From Atrina japonica (taxonomy: Eukaryota; Mollusca; Bivalvia; Pterioida; Pinnidae), in assembly GCA_030159075.1 (NCBI GenBank), contig BROG01000510.1:142501-206500 (forward strand): a stretch of 64,000 nucleotides of DNA, read 5' to 3'. Shown here piece by piece: positions 33,265 through 42,479 of this stretch. The stretch's first letter is position 1; every line of letters starts with the position of its first letter. Below the pieces are notes generated by a model. The model was not told where the DNA came from. It made no database searches and worked only from the letters and a program-made list of their open reading frames with translations. The position numbers and the translations under genes were made by a program.

Positions 33265-33819
33265 ATGATTTATCCAGGATTGCCTCAGACGCACCCTAAT
33301 TATTCACCTAACTGTATACCTTACATAGAAGCTGCTGATGAATTTGATGAGGTTCTCAAAACTTTAGAACAGTTGGATGAAAAACAATAAAATGATGCTG
33401 CCAAAGGACTGCTACGCGATGCCTTCCTATCAACATTACAGAAAATGAGGGAAGAACTCACAACCATTACAGCTAGCCTTAAAGAATTGAAGGATAAACT
33501 ACATCCAGACGTCAGAGCATGTATGGGTTACGAATATAAGCCTTCCCCACAGACTCATCCTTGTTTCATTTGTGGTGAAATTGGACATTGGTCTCCTAGA
33601 TGTCATAAGAATAACGAGTCAACAACAACAACAACAGTAAAGGTAGAACCTGAGAACAAAGTAGAAAGTCGATCGCGTCAATCGCACCAATGTTATAAAT
33701 GTCATCAGTCAGGTCATTGGGCTTATGAATGTCCCGAACAGATTTCAACAGGAGCCAAACGTAAACTCAACTTGATGCTCAAGAAGGTAGGAAAACCGAC
33801 CAAGAAAGTGAAAGTGTAA
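33265..33819 (+). pseudogene. two-knuckle CCHC zinc-finger protein with internal stop
   Basis: From ATG 33,265 the frame reads to 33,819 with a single in-frame TAA at 33,388-33,390; an inner start at 33,445 gives 124 residues. The C-terminal half has two zinc knuckles, CFICGEIGHWSPRC and CYKCHQSGHWAYEC, with the C-X2-C-X4-H-X4-C spacing, followed by a basic tail rich in Lys (KVGKPTKKVKV). Knuckles bind single-stranded nucleic acid, as in Gag proteins. The acidic helical part upstream (EAADEFDEVLKTLEQLDEKQ) ends at the stop. It is either one gene with a recent nonsense mutation or a shorter gene starting at 33,445. Confidence 0.65.
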
Positions 33820-33994
33820 AGCGAACAGAAGTGATGATGTGATTTTGTACTGTTATAATGTAAATATGTTCAGTGTCACAGCATCAAGGAATCCAAACCG
33901 ACCGATCTAGGACAAAAGCTGACGTTATTTTGCTCGGTGCTGTATGGTCAAGATCAACCGTAGTAGTAAAACAAAATGACAAAGTTGTTTGGGT

Positions 33995-34130
33995 GTTTCA
34001 AAACTGTTTCATAGTTATGAACGTTTCAAAGTTATCAGTGTTTCAAAAGCTATAAGTGTTTTCAAAGTTATAAGTGTTTCATGTTAATAAGTCTTTCAAA
34101 GTTAATAAGTGTTTCGAAGTTAATTCTTAT
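33995..34130. repeat. degenerate 20-22-bp tandem repeat
   Basis: About seven units of the type 'gtttcaaagttataagtgtttcaaa' with single-base changes, just downstream of the CCHC gene inside the Polinton-like element. A similar loose repeat ('actttgaacttc'-like) is in the right arm at 34,950-35,140. Confidence 0.6.
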
Positions 34131-34531
34131 GTATTGTACATATTCACAGAGGGACGACCCTAATCCTCTGGAGACTATTGTAAATAGTTTTTAGCGGGGT
34201 ATTAAACTTATTAAAAATTGTTCTGGTGTTTGTGTATTTTATCTTGGTATAAGGTGTACACCTAGGGTTTAAGCATAGTATCTACACGGTAGACACAAAG
34301 GTACACGGAGTGATATGGTGTTAAACATGATTGACAAACTATGAGAAGGAGTATCGGTATGACAACTCCATGAGACTTGAAGGATACCAAGAGTATTAGT
34401 GTGTAACACTTAGAGACTTAAAGTATAAGAGATACAGAGAGAGAGAATAAGGGTATACATAGGTACTATGTTTATTGTTTAGACTATAGAACTGTAATCA
34501 GTCATAGGTTTCTTTTCGGAAAAAGTTAGGT

Positions 34532-34547
34532 GGCCCTGAAAAGGGCT
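34532..34547 (-). terminator. histone-type mRNA 3' stem-loop, right arm, minus
   Basis: On the minus strand: agcccttttcagggcc then ACC. This is the canonical stem-loop with the typical TTTC loop, a 5-bp perfect stem and only the first base (A for G) differing. It is followed 14 bases later by ccgaaaagaaacc, a purine-rich stretch fitting a histone downstream element. It has no histone gene upstream. Confidence 0.7.
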
Positions 34548-34586
34548 GTTTGTGGTTTTGGCTTTATATGCCATAGCAAAACAAAC

Positions 34587-34602
34587 GGCCTTTTTAAGGG
34601 CC
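34587..34602 (+). terminator. histone-type mRNA 3' stem-loop, right arm, plus
   Basis: Plus strand ggcctttttaagggcc, preceded by acaaac and followed by exactly ACCCA, then ccgaaaagaaacc 8 bases on. Stem of six pairs (one T-G), loop TTTA. It lies downstream of all plus-strand genes of the Polinton-like element and is in the right position to end their transcript. Confidence 0.7.
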
Positions 34603-35273
34603 ACCCATCTTATCCGAAAAGAAACCGTAACTGAAAGTATGCAGATTTTGTGTTATTCTGTAGTGGTAAGTCTAAAATATAGTAAGTTAATTTTAACATT
34701 CACTAGTTTATTACTTGAGCAATAAATTTTATTAGACAGAAATCTAAACTGATTTGCAAATTCTAAAAATAGTAACTTTAAAAACTAGAGAAAAAGTTCA
34801 GTTAGACATCTGAGAGCTCATTTGGCATCCGAAGCTCGAAGAGTCAACATCGTCAGAAAAAATCCTCTGGGTGAGTGTTTAAATTTTTATTTTATATACA
34901 GAAGTACAAAAACAATATAAAATAACACAGGTACATGTACTTTTTTCACTGTCTGAACTTCGAAACTTGTTGAAACGAGAGAACAGTGAACAACTTCATA
35001 CTTCACAACTTTGTAACTTTTGTACTTTGTCACTTTGAGACTTCATAACTTAGAACATTGCACACTTTACAACTTCGAAACATGATAACGTTACACACTT
35101 GATCACTTTACAAACTTTCAAATATGAGAACGTAACACACTTGCTCCACGTCACGATTTTTGAATTGACCAATTAGAAGCCATGATTCTGATGACGTCAT
35201 CAACAGGGCCACTGCTGGCGCCCACTAGCGCTCAAAATTCAAAAATCGTGACGGGGAGCTGCCTATAATTACT
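34600..35273. repeat. right terminal inverted repeat of the Polinton-like element
   Basis: Matches the left arm in three blocks: ctacagaataacacaaa-type (34,655), the cttcgagcttcgga complement (34,832) with 'gagctcatttgg', and the outer 125 bp foldback (35,145-35,273) with gatgacgtcatcaac. The DNA between blocks differs from the left arm. Confidence 0.7.
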
Positions 35274-35279
35274 GACAGG

Positions 35280-35815
35280 ACCATCTAAGTGTGCCTTGTC
35301 TATAACCCCTTGATTTTTTAGTCTATTTTATTTGTTCTTTTCATCAAAAATAAAATAGACTAAAAAATCAAGCGGTTATGGGCAAGGCACACTTGCGAAG
35401 TAAGGCCGAATTTAATTTTCTGTTAAAATAGCTAAATATTCAGGGAACCGATTAACAAATGTTCAACGACAGTGTTAGAAATTTTGAGTTTTGCGTAATA
35501 ACTTTGATCAAAGTTACTGTGTATATCACTCTCCATGATTGTTTTGAAAATGAATGTTTTTAGAAGTCTGTATGAAAAATAAGGAAGTGTCCTGACTTTT
35601 GTCACCATAGTGAAGAAAAATCACAAGTACCTTCACCTTCACCCATTCAACTGAACAGTATTTTATTTAAAACGGTTCTTCATGCTGTTGGTTAAAATTT
35701 AATGTAAACCAATTTAACTAGGGTTATAATCGGTTCGGCCTCGGCATTCACAATTTCCGCTTTATACATTTCCGGTTCTACTTTCGTTTTGATAGCAACG
35801 GTTAGGAAAAGCAGC
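35280..35815. other. LSM10 upstream region with hairpin
   Basis: Begins directly after the target duplication of the Polinton-like element, carries the 108-bp hairpin at 35,287-35,394 and then about 420 bp of unremarkable sequence that must contain the LSM10 promoter. I see no TATA box I would defend. Confidence 0.5.
35287..35394. repeat. 108-bp near-perfect hairpin (foldback MITE)
   Basis: Arms start aagtgtgccttg and end caaggcacactt; pairing continues through 'ttgattttttagtctatttta' to a small loop around ttgttcttttcatc. It lies 8 bp outside the Polinton-like element. Confidence 0.85.
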
Positions 35816-36271
35816 ATGGCTTCTGACAGAGAACGATTTATAATTAAAAACTCGTTGATAAGCTTGCTGAAGTGTGTTGAAGGAATGCATACCACAGCTG
35901 AACTTCGAAATGAGAATTTTGTCACGGGCATGTTCGATGAAGTGGACGCTTTTATGAACATCACCATGTCTGATGTTGTGTTCAAGAATTACTCTGGTCA
36001 GGAGAAATATTTTTCTAATTTCTATGTTCAAGGTAAAAATGTCCGTTATGTACAAATTCCTGATGAAATAAATATGAAAGAAGCACTTGAATTCCAAGTA
36101 AACATAACAACGGTACAACAACAAAAAGCAAGGGATGCCGTTCGAGATGCTGCTATGAAAAAATCAGTAAAAAGAAGTCGAGAAAATAAAAAAGCAGAAG
36201 TCAGAAAAGAAAGGCAGAAAATTCGGGAACAAGAGATGGACCTCAAGAATAAAAGCAAAGAACATACATAG
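35816..36271 (+). CDS. LSM10: U7 snRNA-associated Sm-like protein LSm10
   Basis: LSm10 replaces SmD1 in the heptameric ring on U7 snRNA and, with LSm11, makes the U7 snRNP that cleaves replication-dependent histone pre-mRNA 3' ends in the nucleus. From ATG 35,816 (good context, gcagcATGG) the frame gives 151 residues. Residues 11-51 form the Sm1 part: NSLISLLKCVEGMHTTAELR, then FDEVDAFMNIT. Residues 69-83 form Sm2: FYVQGKNVRYVQIPDEI. The NVRYV.IPD sequence and the DAFMN pattern are what I know of LSm10 orthologues. Unlike the roughly 120-residue vertebrate protein it has a C-terminal extension (about 100-151) that is highly charged, Lys/Arg/Glu-rich and probably helical. It is intronless, with AATAAA at 36,298-36,303. 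A longer frame to 35,789 lacks an ATG. Confidence 0.92.
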   Translation: MASDRERFIIKNSLISLLKCVEGMHTTAELRNENFVTGMFDEVDAFMNITMSDVVFKNYSGQEKYFSNFYVQGKNVRYVQIPDEINMKEALEFQVNITTVQQQKARDAVRDAAMKKSVKRSRENKKAEVRKERQKIREQEMDLKNKSKEHT

Positions 36272-36297
36272 TGACATATACAGAGTGACACATACCC

Positions 36298-36303
36298 AAT
36301 AAA
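36298..36303 (+). promoter_or_regulatory. LSM10 poly(A) signal
   Basis: AATAAA 27 bases after the stop codon of LSM10, with a T-rich stretch following. Confidence 0.75.
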
Positions 36304-37849
36304 GTTTTGTTTCAAAGAAACATTTCAAGACGTTTAAAATAAGTGAGTCAGTAATTTCAATGTGGCCATGATGTTCAAACGGTTATCGAGATGATCACAG
36401 TATACAATAACGTATTCCCGCGGGATATCGTAACACATCACTTTAACAAAGTGGATCTACAGAAGCACAGTAGATCTACTAGTATTTACCAACAGTACCT
36501 TGAAATTGGATTGATATTGATAACTTGATGTCAATTGATTTTTTGTAAATGTAGTGTGTGTGCAACTACTATACAAGGACTACTAAATAAATGATAATCT
36601 TCATAATTAGTGTACATTTTGTATATGATTATCTTGTAAAAGATGATGTTATTCTAAGTTGTTTTATAATTAATTTGAAAGTGATCACTATATCAGATTA
36701 ATGCATGCAGATCAGTCAGTCAAACTTATCTGTCATTGCTCCTGATTTTTTATCAGAAAACGGGCAATATACAATGGGGGATCATTTTTTTATTTGCTCA
36801 TCACACAACTTATGAATTGGAATATTTTGTCATTTTTAAAATACATTGTGTAGGAAAAAAAATTGTATTATGGTTAGGCCTATAAAACATCTTCAAAGCA
36901 GTATAGTTAAGCTGGATTCACTTGTGGCTTTATATATACTTGAAGATGTCATCACTCTCACAGCTAGGCCCTTTATCTTAGTTTCCATAAAGCTGATGTT
37001 AGACCCATTTCCCAATGCAAATTACATGTTTTTTTTCCAAATTTGATGAAAAATATTCCCAGTTTGGTGTACAGACTGTGATCACTGTGAAAAATAAATT
37101 AATGCAGGGTAAAAACATTTAATTTTAAAAAAGAGATCCAGACATTACATTTAGATTTACATGTCTACAAATGATTTTTTTCCAATTTGGCACAAATTCA
37201 CATTAAAATTCTCAATGTGTCACCAATTACTGTTTCTCAAAATTGACAGAAAATGGCCTTATAACTGAATAGGGTTCAATTGTTTTTTCATGAAATGAAT
37301 AAACAAAGCTTCATGTATACATGCATGTACAAATGTAGGTCCAAATCAAGGGTGGAAATATCAGATGAGTAACTTTCTTACTATTGTAATTGAAAGTAAA
37401 TAAATCCTTAACTTAGCCAGATGTCCAAATTTAAACAGTACATAGACATGTATATATTTCTTCAAGTGTTCAAATGTTTAACCTGCTCTAAGCAGATGTA
37501 TAATGTATTGTTCTATGCAATGTGAGTCAGTAAATGAATTACATATCATGTTGTGTTCGTACAATTAAATAAAAATGGACTTAACAGTTTGTTTGGTTAT
37601 TAGATGTGTAAGGAAATTGTGAAAAATTGCTAGTTCAGTTTCTACAAATTGCCAGTTGGATTTTCAAGTACTGTATTATGACTGCCACCGTAGAACTGAA
37701 ATATTGGTGAAAGTGACTTAAAAACAATAACTAACTATTACCAAGTAAGTAACAAACTACCATTATCTTGCTGACATAAAAGATATATCAATTTACTCTT
37801 GATTCAGTTATCTTGGATACATTTAAATAGTGGCCATCATGGTGCAAGC

Positions 37850-37945
37850 AGGATGTATTATAGCATGGAATCAAACCTAGGAACCTTGGATTACAAATAT
37901 GGAGCTTTACTAATTGAGCTAAAGGAGTAACCCCATTAGCCAAGC
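37850..37945 (-). repeat. tRNA-derived SINE head
   Basis: On the minus strand: ctttagctcaattagtaaag (A box), tttgtaatcc at the anticodon loop (a Thr-like TGT) and ctaggtttgattcc (B box). A sister copy is at about 40,780-40,860. The expected acceptor stem does not close, so it is a SINE rather than a tRNA gene. Confidence 0.6.
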
Positions 37946-38050
37946 TAGTAAGATCACCATATACCTGTAACCATTGCACACCATATACCTGTAACCTGTT
38001 ACATTATCCCTTCCATTTTGAAAGAGACTTCCCAATTCTTCATTTGGATG

Positions 38051-40667
38051 TAAGGGGACGACCATTTGATTCTGAGGGGGGAGTCTGGCAAATTTTGTTG
38101 AGTCAGATTATTTATTTTCATACTGTCACAGGACAAATATTTATTTTCAAGCAGACCAGGGACAGATTATTTATTTTCTTCATTTTTTGTTGTTGTTGCT
38201 ATTGTCAGAAATATAATATATTGCAGTGGCGGATCTAAAAAATTTTCAAAGAGGGAGTTGAGGTTGAGGGGGTAACATTAGTATATACTGTTCAACAGTG
38301 TTATAAAATACAAACCTCACTGCACGCTGGATTATTTTGAGATTGAAGAATGAAATATGGGGGAAAAAATTGAAGGTTGAAATATCCATATAGAACAGCA
38401 GAGAGGCCTGTATACTCCTTTAGATTATTATTTAGGGAAAATCATACATTTTGATATAATGCAAACTTTGTTCGTATTCACACATACTTAGAAAACGCAA
38501 ATCAAAACTTATTTACTGATAAGTAGGTCAAACACTTTAGAGATAAACTGAAATAAAGCTAAGCATAGTCAAAATCATGAAATTCATAATATAAAAACCA
38601 TTCCAGGGTAGATCAATGATTTTAAGTTAGAGGGAAAGAAGAGTATAAAGTTGTTTTTACTGAGCGTAGCAAGGGGTGAAAATTTTGGCAATCTACTGTT
38701 ATTAATTTTCCAACTTCATATTTAAAAATACAGTGAAACCTCTCTATTGGGACCACCTATATGACTCAAAGTGGTCTGATTAGTGAGGTGGTTTCTTAAG
38801 AAAGGTTCTGTACTGATTCAACATTAATTAAGAGATTGGAGATTCATGGTCTTAATTGTGAAGTGGTCTCCTAAGCAAGGTGTTCTTTAGGTGTGGTTCC
38901 ACTGTATAGAGGTTTCAGTCATTTTTGTCAAATTCTGGGCTTTTCAGTTTATTAGCTCACCTGGCTGGAAGGGCCAAGTGAGATATTGCTATAGCCAAAG
39001 GTCCGTCGTCCGTTATCCGTCATCGTCCGTTACCCGTCGTCGTCCGTCTGTTAACTTTTGCACTTAAACATCTTCTTCTCAAGAATCAGTGGGCCAATTT
39101 TAGCTTAATATAGAATAAATGAGTCAGCAGATATTTTTGATTTAATACATGTATCTCCAAAATTATTAAAGCAAGAGAAAAAAATTTCACCTTAAAATGA
39201 GCGGCTTGCAAAAATCTACAAACATTTCATTTTGGTGGAAATTTGCGGGTCAACCCTTATGTGAGTTAATTCCCCTTTTTGTGAATTTTTCATGTTTTTG
39301 GATGTTTTTTGACATTATCTTGAAAAGTATAAAAGATAGAGAGAAGATGAAAGAAGCAAAAATGTTCAGCACATAAAAATCTACAAAAAAGTCAATAGGG
39401 CCAAAATTGTAAGGTCAACCCTTATGGGAGTTATTTCCCCTTTAAGTGAATTTTTCATGTTTTTGACAATTTTGTCCTATAATCTTGAAAATATAATAGA
39501 GAGAAAGTGAAAGAAACAAAAATGTTCAACATGCAAAGATCTGCAAAAAAGTCAAAGGGTCGAAATTGTCAGATTGCTCCTTATGGGACTTTTTTCCCCT
39601 TTTAATTGGATTTTTCATGTTTTTAGATTTTTTTTGACATTATCTTGAAAAGTATAATAGATAGGGAGAAAGTGAAATTAGCAAAAATGTTCAGCACACA
39701 AAGATCTACAAAAAATCAAGAGGGCCAAAATTGTAAGGTCAACCCTTATGGGAGTTATTTCCCCTTTAAGTGAATTTTTCATGTTTTGACAATTTTTTCC
39801 TATTGTCTTGAGAGTATAATAGATAGAGAGAAAAAGAAAAAGCAAAACTGTTCAGAATGCAAAGATCTACAAAAAAGTAACAGGAATTAAATTGCCAGGT
39901 TTACCCTTGTGAGGGTGATCCTTGTGAAAGTTAGTTCCCCTTTTAAATAGATTTCGCATGTTTTCTACTGTTGTTGCACATTATCTTGAAAGATCTATAA
40001 AAATATCAGCAAGGCAAGTCTAAACTTATGCATGTTAATTCTCCATTTCAATGAATTTTTCAAGCTTTTGGTTGCTTTTCAGTATATTTTTAGTAAAAAA
40101 ACATTTCACTCAGGTGATTATAAAGGCCCCCGATTAGCCTACTGTTTTTTCATATTTATTAGCCATTTTATCTTTTACACGTTTTTTATGTTTCTGCAGT
40201 GTTGACCAATTTTGCCAGGTGTGAGACTTAAGGCCCCTTGGGCCTCTTGTTTTAATTTACTGTACATATAGTAAATCCATATAACCTTGCGGGATGGAGT
40301 CTTTATGAACTCTTTCTTGACCTGGACCAGTTTAACCTTTAGGTAATAAAGCATAACATGAAAATTACACAGACTAGTGTAATTGTATCTTCTTGTTGTC
40401 ATACATAAGAGACTATCCTCTACAAAAAGTGGCAAGCGTAGCTAGCCAAAAGAAATTGAAGAATGAAATATGGCAAGCAAAGGGAGCCAAAATTTTTAAA
40501 CATTAATTAATATTTACCACAACTTTGGCACCTGTTAAAGTCAGATTATTTATTTCCATGCTAGTTGAGGACAGATTATTTATTTTCAATATTTTGAAGG
40601 CCAGAATATTTATTTCCAAAATCTGCCAGCCCCCCTCCCCCCTCAAAATCAAATGGTCATCCCCTAA
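38051..40667. mobile_element. non-autonomous element with inverted ends, carrying another repeat
   Basis: Left end aaggggacgaccatttgatt and right end complement aggggatgaccatttgattt are inverted, as are adjoining parts ('ctgagggggg', then several 'agattatttatttt' units). Inside lies the 1.3-kb repeat at 38,955-40,250. No protein-coding capacity is seen, so it is a MITE-like element that was later invaded. Confidence 0.6.
38955..40250 (+). repeat. 'agctcacctgg' repeat with ~185-bp internal units
   Basis: Starts ttagctcacctggctggaag and ends near aaggccccttgggcctcttg. Inside, a unit with 'aattttgtaaggtcaaccctta'-like sequence, 'gggagttatttccccttt' and 'tgaatttttcatgtttt' recurs about five times in decreasing similarity. 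Related to 7,300-7,900. Confidence 0.65.
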
Positions 40668-40689
40668 CTACTAATTATTGTGAAATACA

Positions 40690-40860
40690 TGTAAGTGATG
40701 GATAATTGTATTCAATCCAGGAAGAACCCAGACCCCAACATGGGTGCCAAATGTCACAGAGGCAAATTACTGTCTTGTGTAGAATCAAACCTAGGACCTC
40801 TTGATTAAAAATTTGGCTAAAGGGGTAACCCCATTAGTCAAACTAGTAGGAACACCATAT
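40690..40860 (-). repeat. tRNA-headed SINE copy
   Basis: Matches 37,850-37,945 in the head (gtagaatcaaacctaggacc, 'ggggtaaccccattag') and continues into a body with 'ggtgccaaatgtcacagagg'. Confidence 0.5.
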
Positions 40861-40869
40861 AACCATTGC

Positions 40870-41482
40870 TACACATACAGTAAAACCTGTATAAAATGAC
40901 CTTCTTAGGGACCCAAGAAAACCAGTCTTTATAGGAGGTGGTCTTTATATAGAGGTTGATTTGTACACACATGGTACTATTGGGGACAGCAAAAAAAACT
41001 GTCTTTGTGATCAGGTGGTCTTTATACACAGGTGGTCTTAAAAGCAGGTTTACTGTTCCATAGCATGGCTACATGGAGAGTTTTTGATGCAGTGTCTAAA
41101 ATGATACATGTAGGTAGTTAAGGACCAATGGCAAATTTCCTGGAATGTAGTAGATTGTATGCTCATTTGTACCAAGTAACATATGTTCAATGTACAGTGA
41201 AACTTGTATATAGAGACCCCCTTAGGGACACAACAAAAAATTCCAATTTCTTGTCAAAAGTCCAGGTCAGAAGAGGGTTCACAAGACTCCACCCTATTAT
41301 AGTGAAACTTGTATATAAAGACCTCCTTAGGGACACAACAAAACCAGTCTTTATAGGGAGGTGGTCTTTATATAGAGGTTGATTTGTACAGAAATGCTAC
41401 TATTGGGGACAGCAAAAAATGGTCTTTATGACCAGGTGGTCTGTATACACAGGTGGCCGCTAAAGCAGGTTTTACTGTATTT
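40870..41482. repeat. 'gtataaagaccacct' MITE family, adjacent copies
   Basis: Units bearing cagtaaaacctgtataaaa, 'cctccttagggacacaac', 'ggaggtggtctttatataga', 'ggttgatttgtacaca' and 'ggggacagcaaaaaa'. The same family is at 38,730-38,915, 42,230-42,325, 48,368-48,600, 50,165-50,352, 55,010-55,145 and 62,385-63,048, in both orientations. Confidence 0.7.
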
Positions 41483-41756
41483 ATAAATCTGGAACTGAAG
41501 AATATACTTTTAGCCTATTTGTTTGTCTGGCAAAGAATTTTTACCTAGGCCAAAGCTCCTGAACTATAAGCTTTGATATATCACAATTATTTCTGTTGAT
41601 ACATTGTTGTTTTTTTACAATTAATTGATGTGTAGGGCCTATAATCACCAGACAGGTTTAATGAACAGACAATCTTCTATATTTCTAATACATGTATTAC
41701 TCACCAAGATCATCAGTGTTTTAATGCAAAAGACATATCTTCTATATTTCTAAAGA

Positions 41757-42060
41757 CCTGTGTGAAGCTGTACTCACTGTGTGTGAAGATAGGGTGTTCA
41801 GTGTGTGAAGTTGTGGTAGTTCAAAAGTTGTCAGTGGTAGGGTATATAAAGTTGTCATGGTATTCCTGTGTAGTTGTCCTGTGTGAACTGTGTGAAGTTG
41901 TCAGTGGTAGGGTGTTCAACTGTGTGTGAAGTTGTCAGTGGTAGGGTGTTCAACTGTGTGTGAAGTTGTCAGTGGTAGGGTGTTCAACTGTGTGTGAAAC
42001 TGTGGTGTGAACTGTTGTGAAGTTGTCAGTGGTAGGGTGATCAACTGTGTGTGAAGTTCT
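41757..42060. repeat. 34-bp minisatellite
   Basis: Unit gttgtcagtggtagggtgtt followed by caactgtgtgtgaa, about five clear copies with shorter fragments on the left. Confidence 0.85.
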
Positions 42061-42479
42061 GGGTTCAATTCCTCACATTTTCAATCCAGGTAGTGTCTAA
42101 GCACAGCTTAAAAATGAAAGTCCCATGTCATTTGGGTGAGACTTACTATCATGGTTTTATGTCATAATAACCCTCATTGCATTTGCAAAGTCCATTACAC
42201 AGTACCACTGGCCAAAATTTGTGGCATTTCAAGTACAGTGGAACCTTGCCATTAAGACCACCTGACTGACAAAAAGTGGTCTGAAATGCGAGGTGGTACT
42301 GTAAGCAAGGTTCCACTGTATAGTTGTTGACTTCTCAGAATATGGGAAATATCCATACAGAACAGCAGAGAGAGGCCTGTATAATAATTTAGATTTTTTT
42401 TTGTTCATTCTACAAGCAAATTTTAAAAATTGACTCATTTTCCTTAGAATGTTTAACAAAGAGACAGATCAAATACTTA

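Larger units (their letters stand above)
34508..34625. repeat. 118-bp palindrome with two facing histone stem-loops
   Basis: It begins ggtttcttttcgga and ends with the complement tccgaaaagaaacc, and the arms pair over most of their length. Each arm contains one histone-type stem-loop in opposite orientation. The centre is ggctttatatgcca. It forms the inner boundary of the right terminal repeat. Confidence 0.75.
28922..35273 (+). mobile_element. Maverick/Polinton-like element, shortened and decayed
   Basis: The left end agtagttataggaagctc and the right end (complement agtaattataggcagctc) are inverted. The element is bounded by TACAGG (28,916-28,921) and GACAGG (35,274-35,279), a 6-bp duplication matching at 5 of 6. 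Six-bp duplications and termini starting AG are what is known of Polintons. Terminal repeats continue for about 0.7-0.95 kb with gaps: further matched blocks include the 'cctcgagcttcgga' region (29,291 against 34,832) and the 'ctacagaataacacaaa' region (29,787 against 34,655). Inside, all genes run plus: family B polymerase, conserved protein, BIR, CCHC protein. At 6.35 kb it is far below the usual 15-20 kb; integrase, packaging ATPase, protease and major capsid are not seen. It is probably an internally deleted, non-autonomous copy. Confidence 0.75.
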
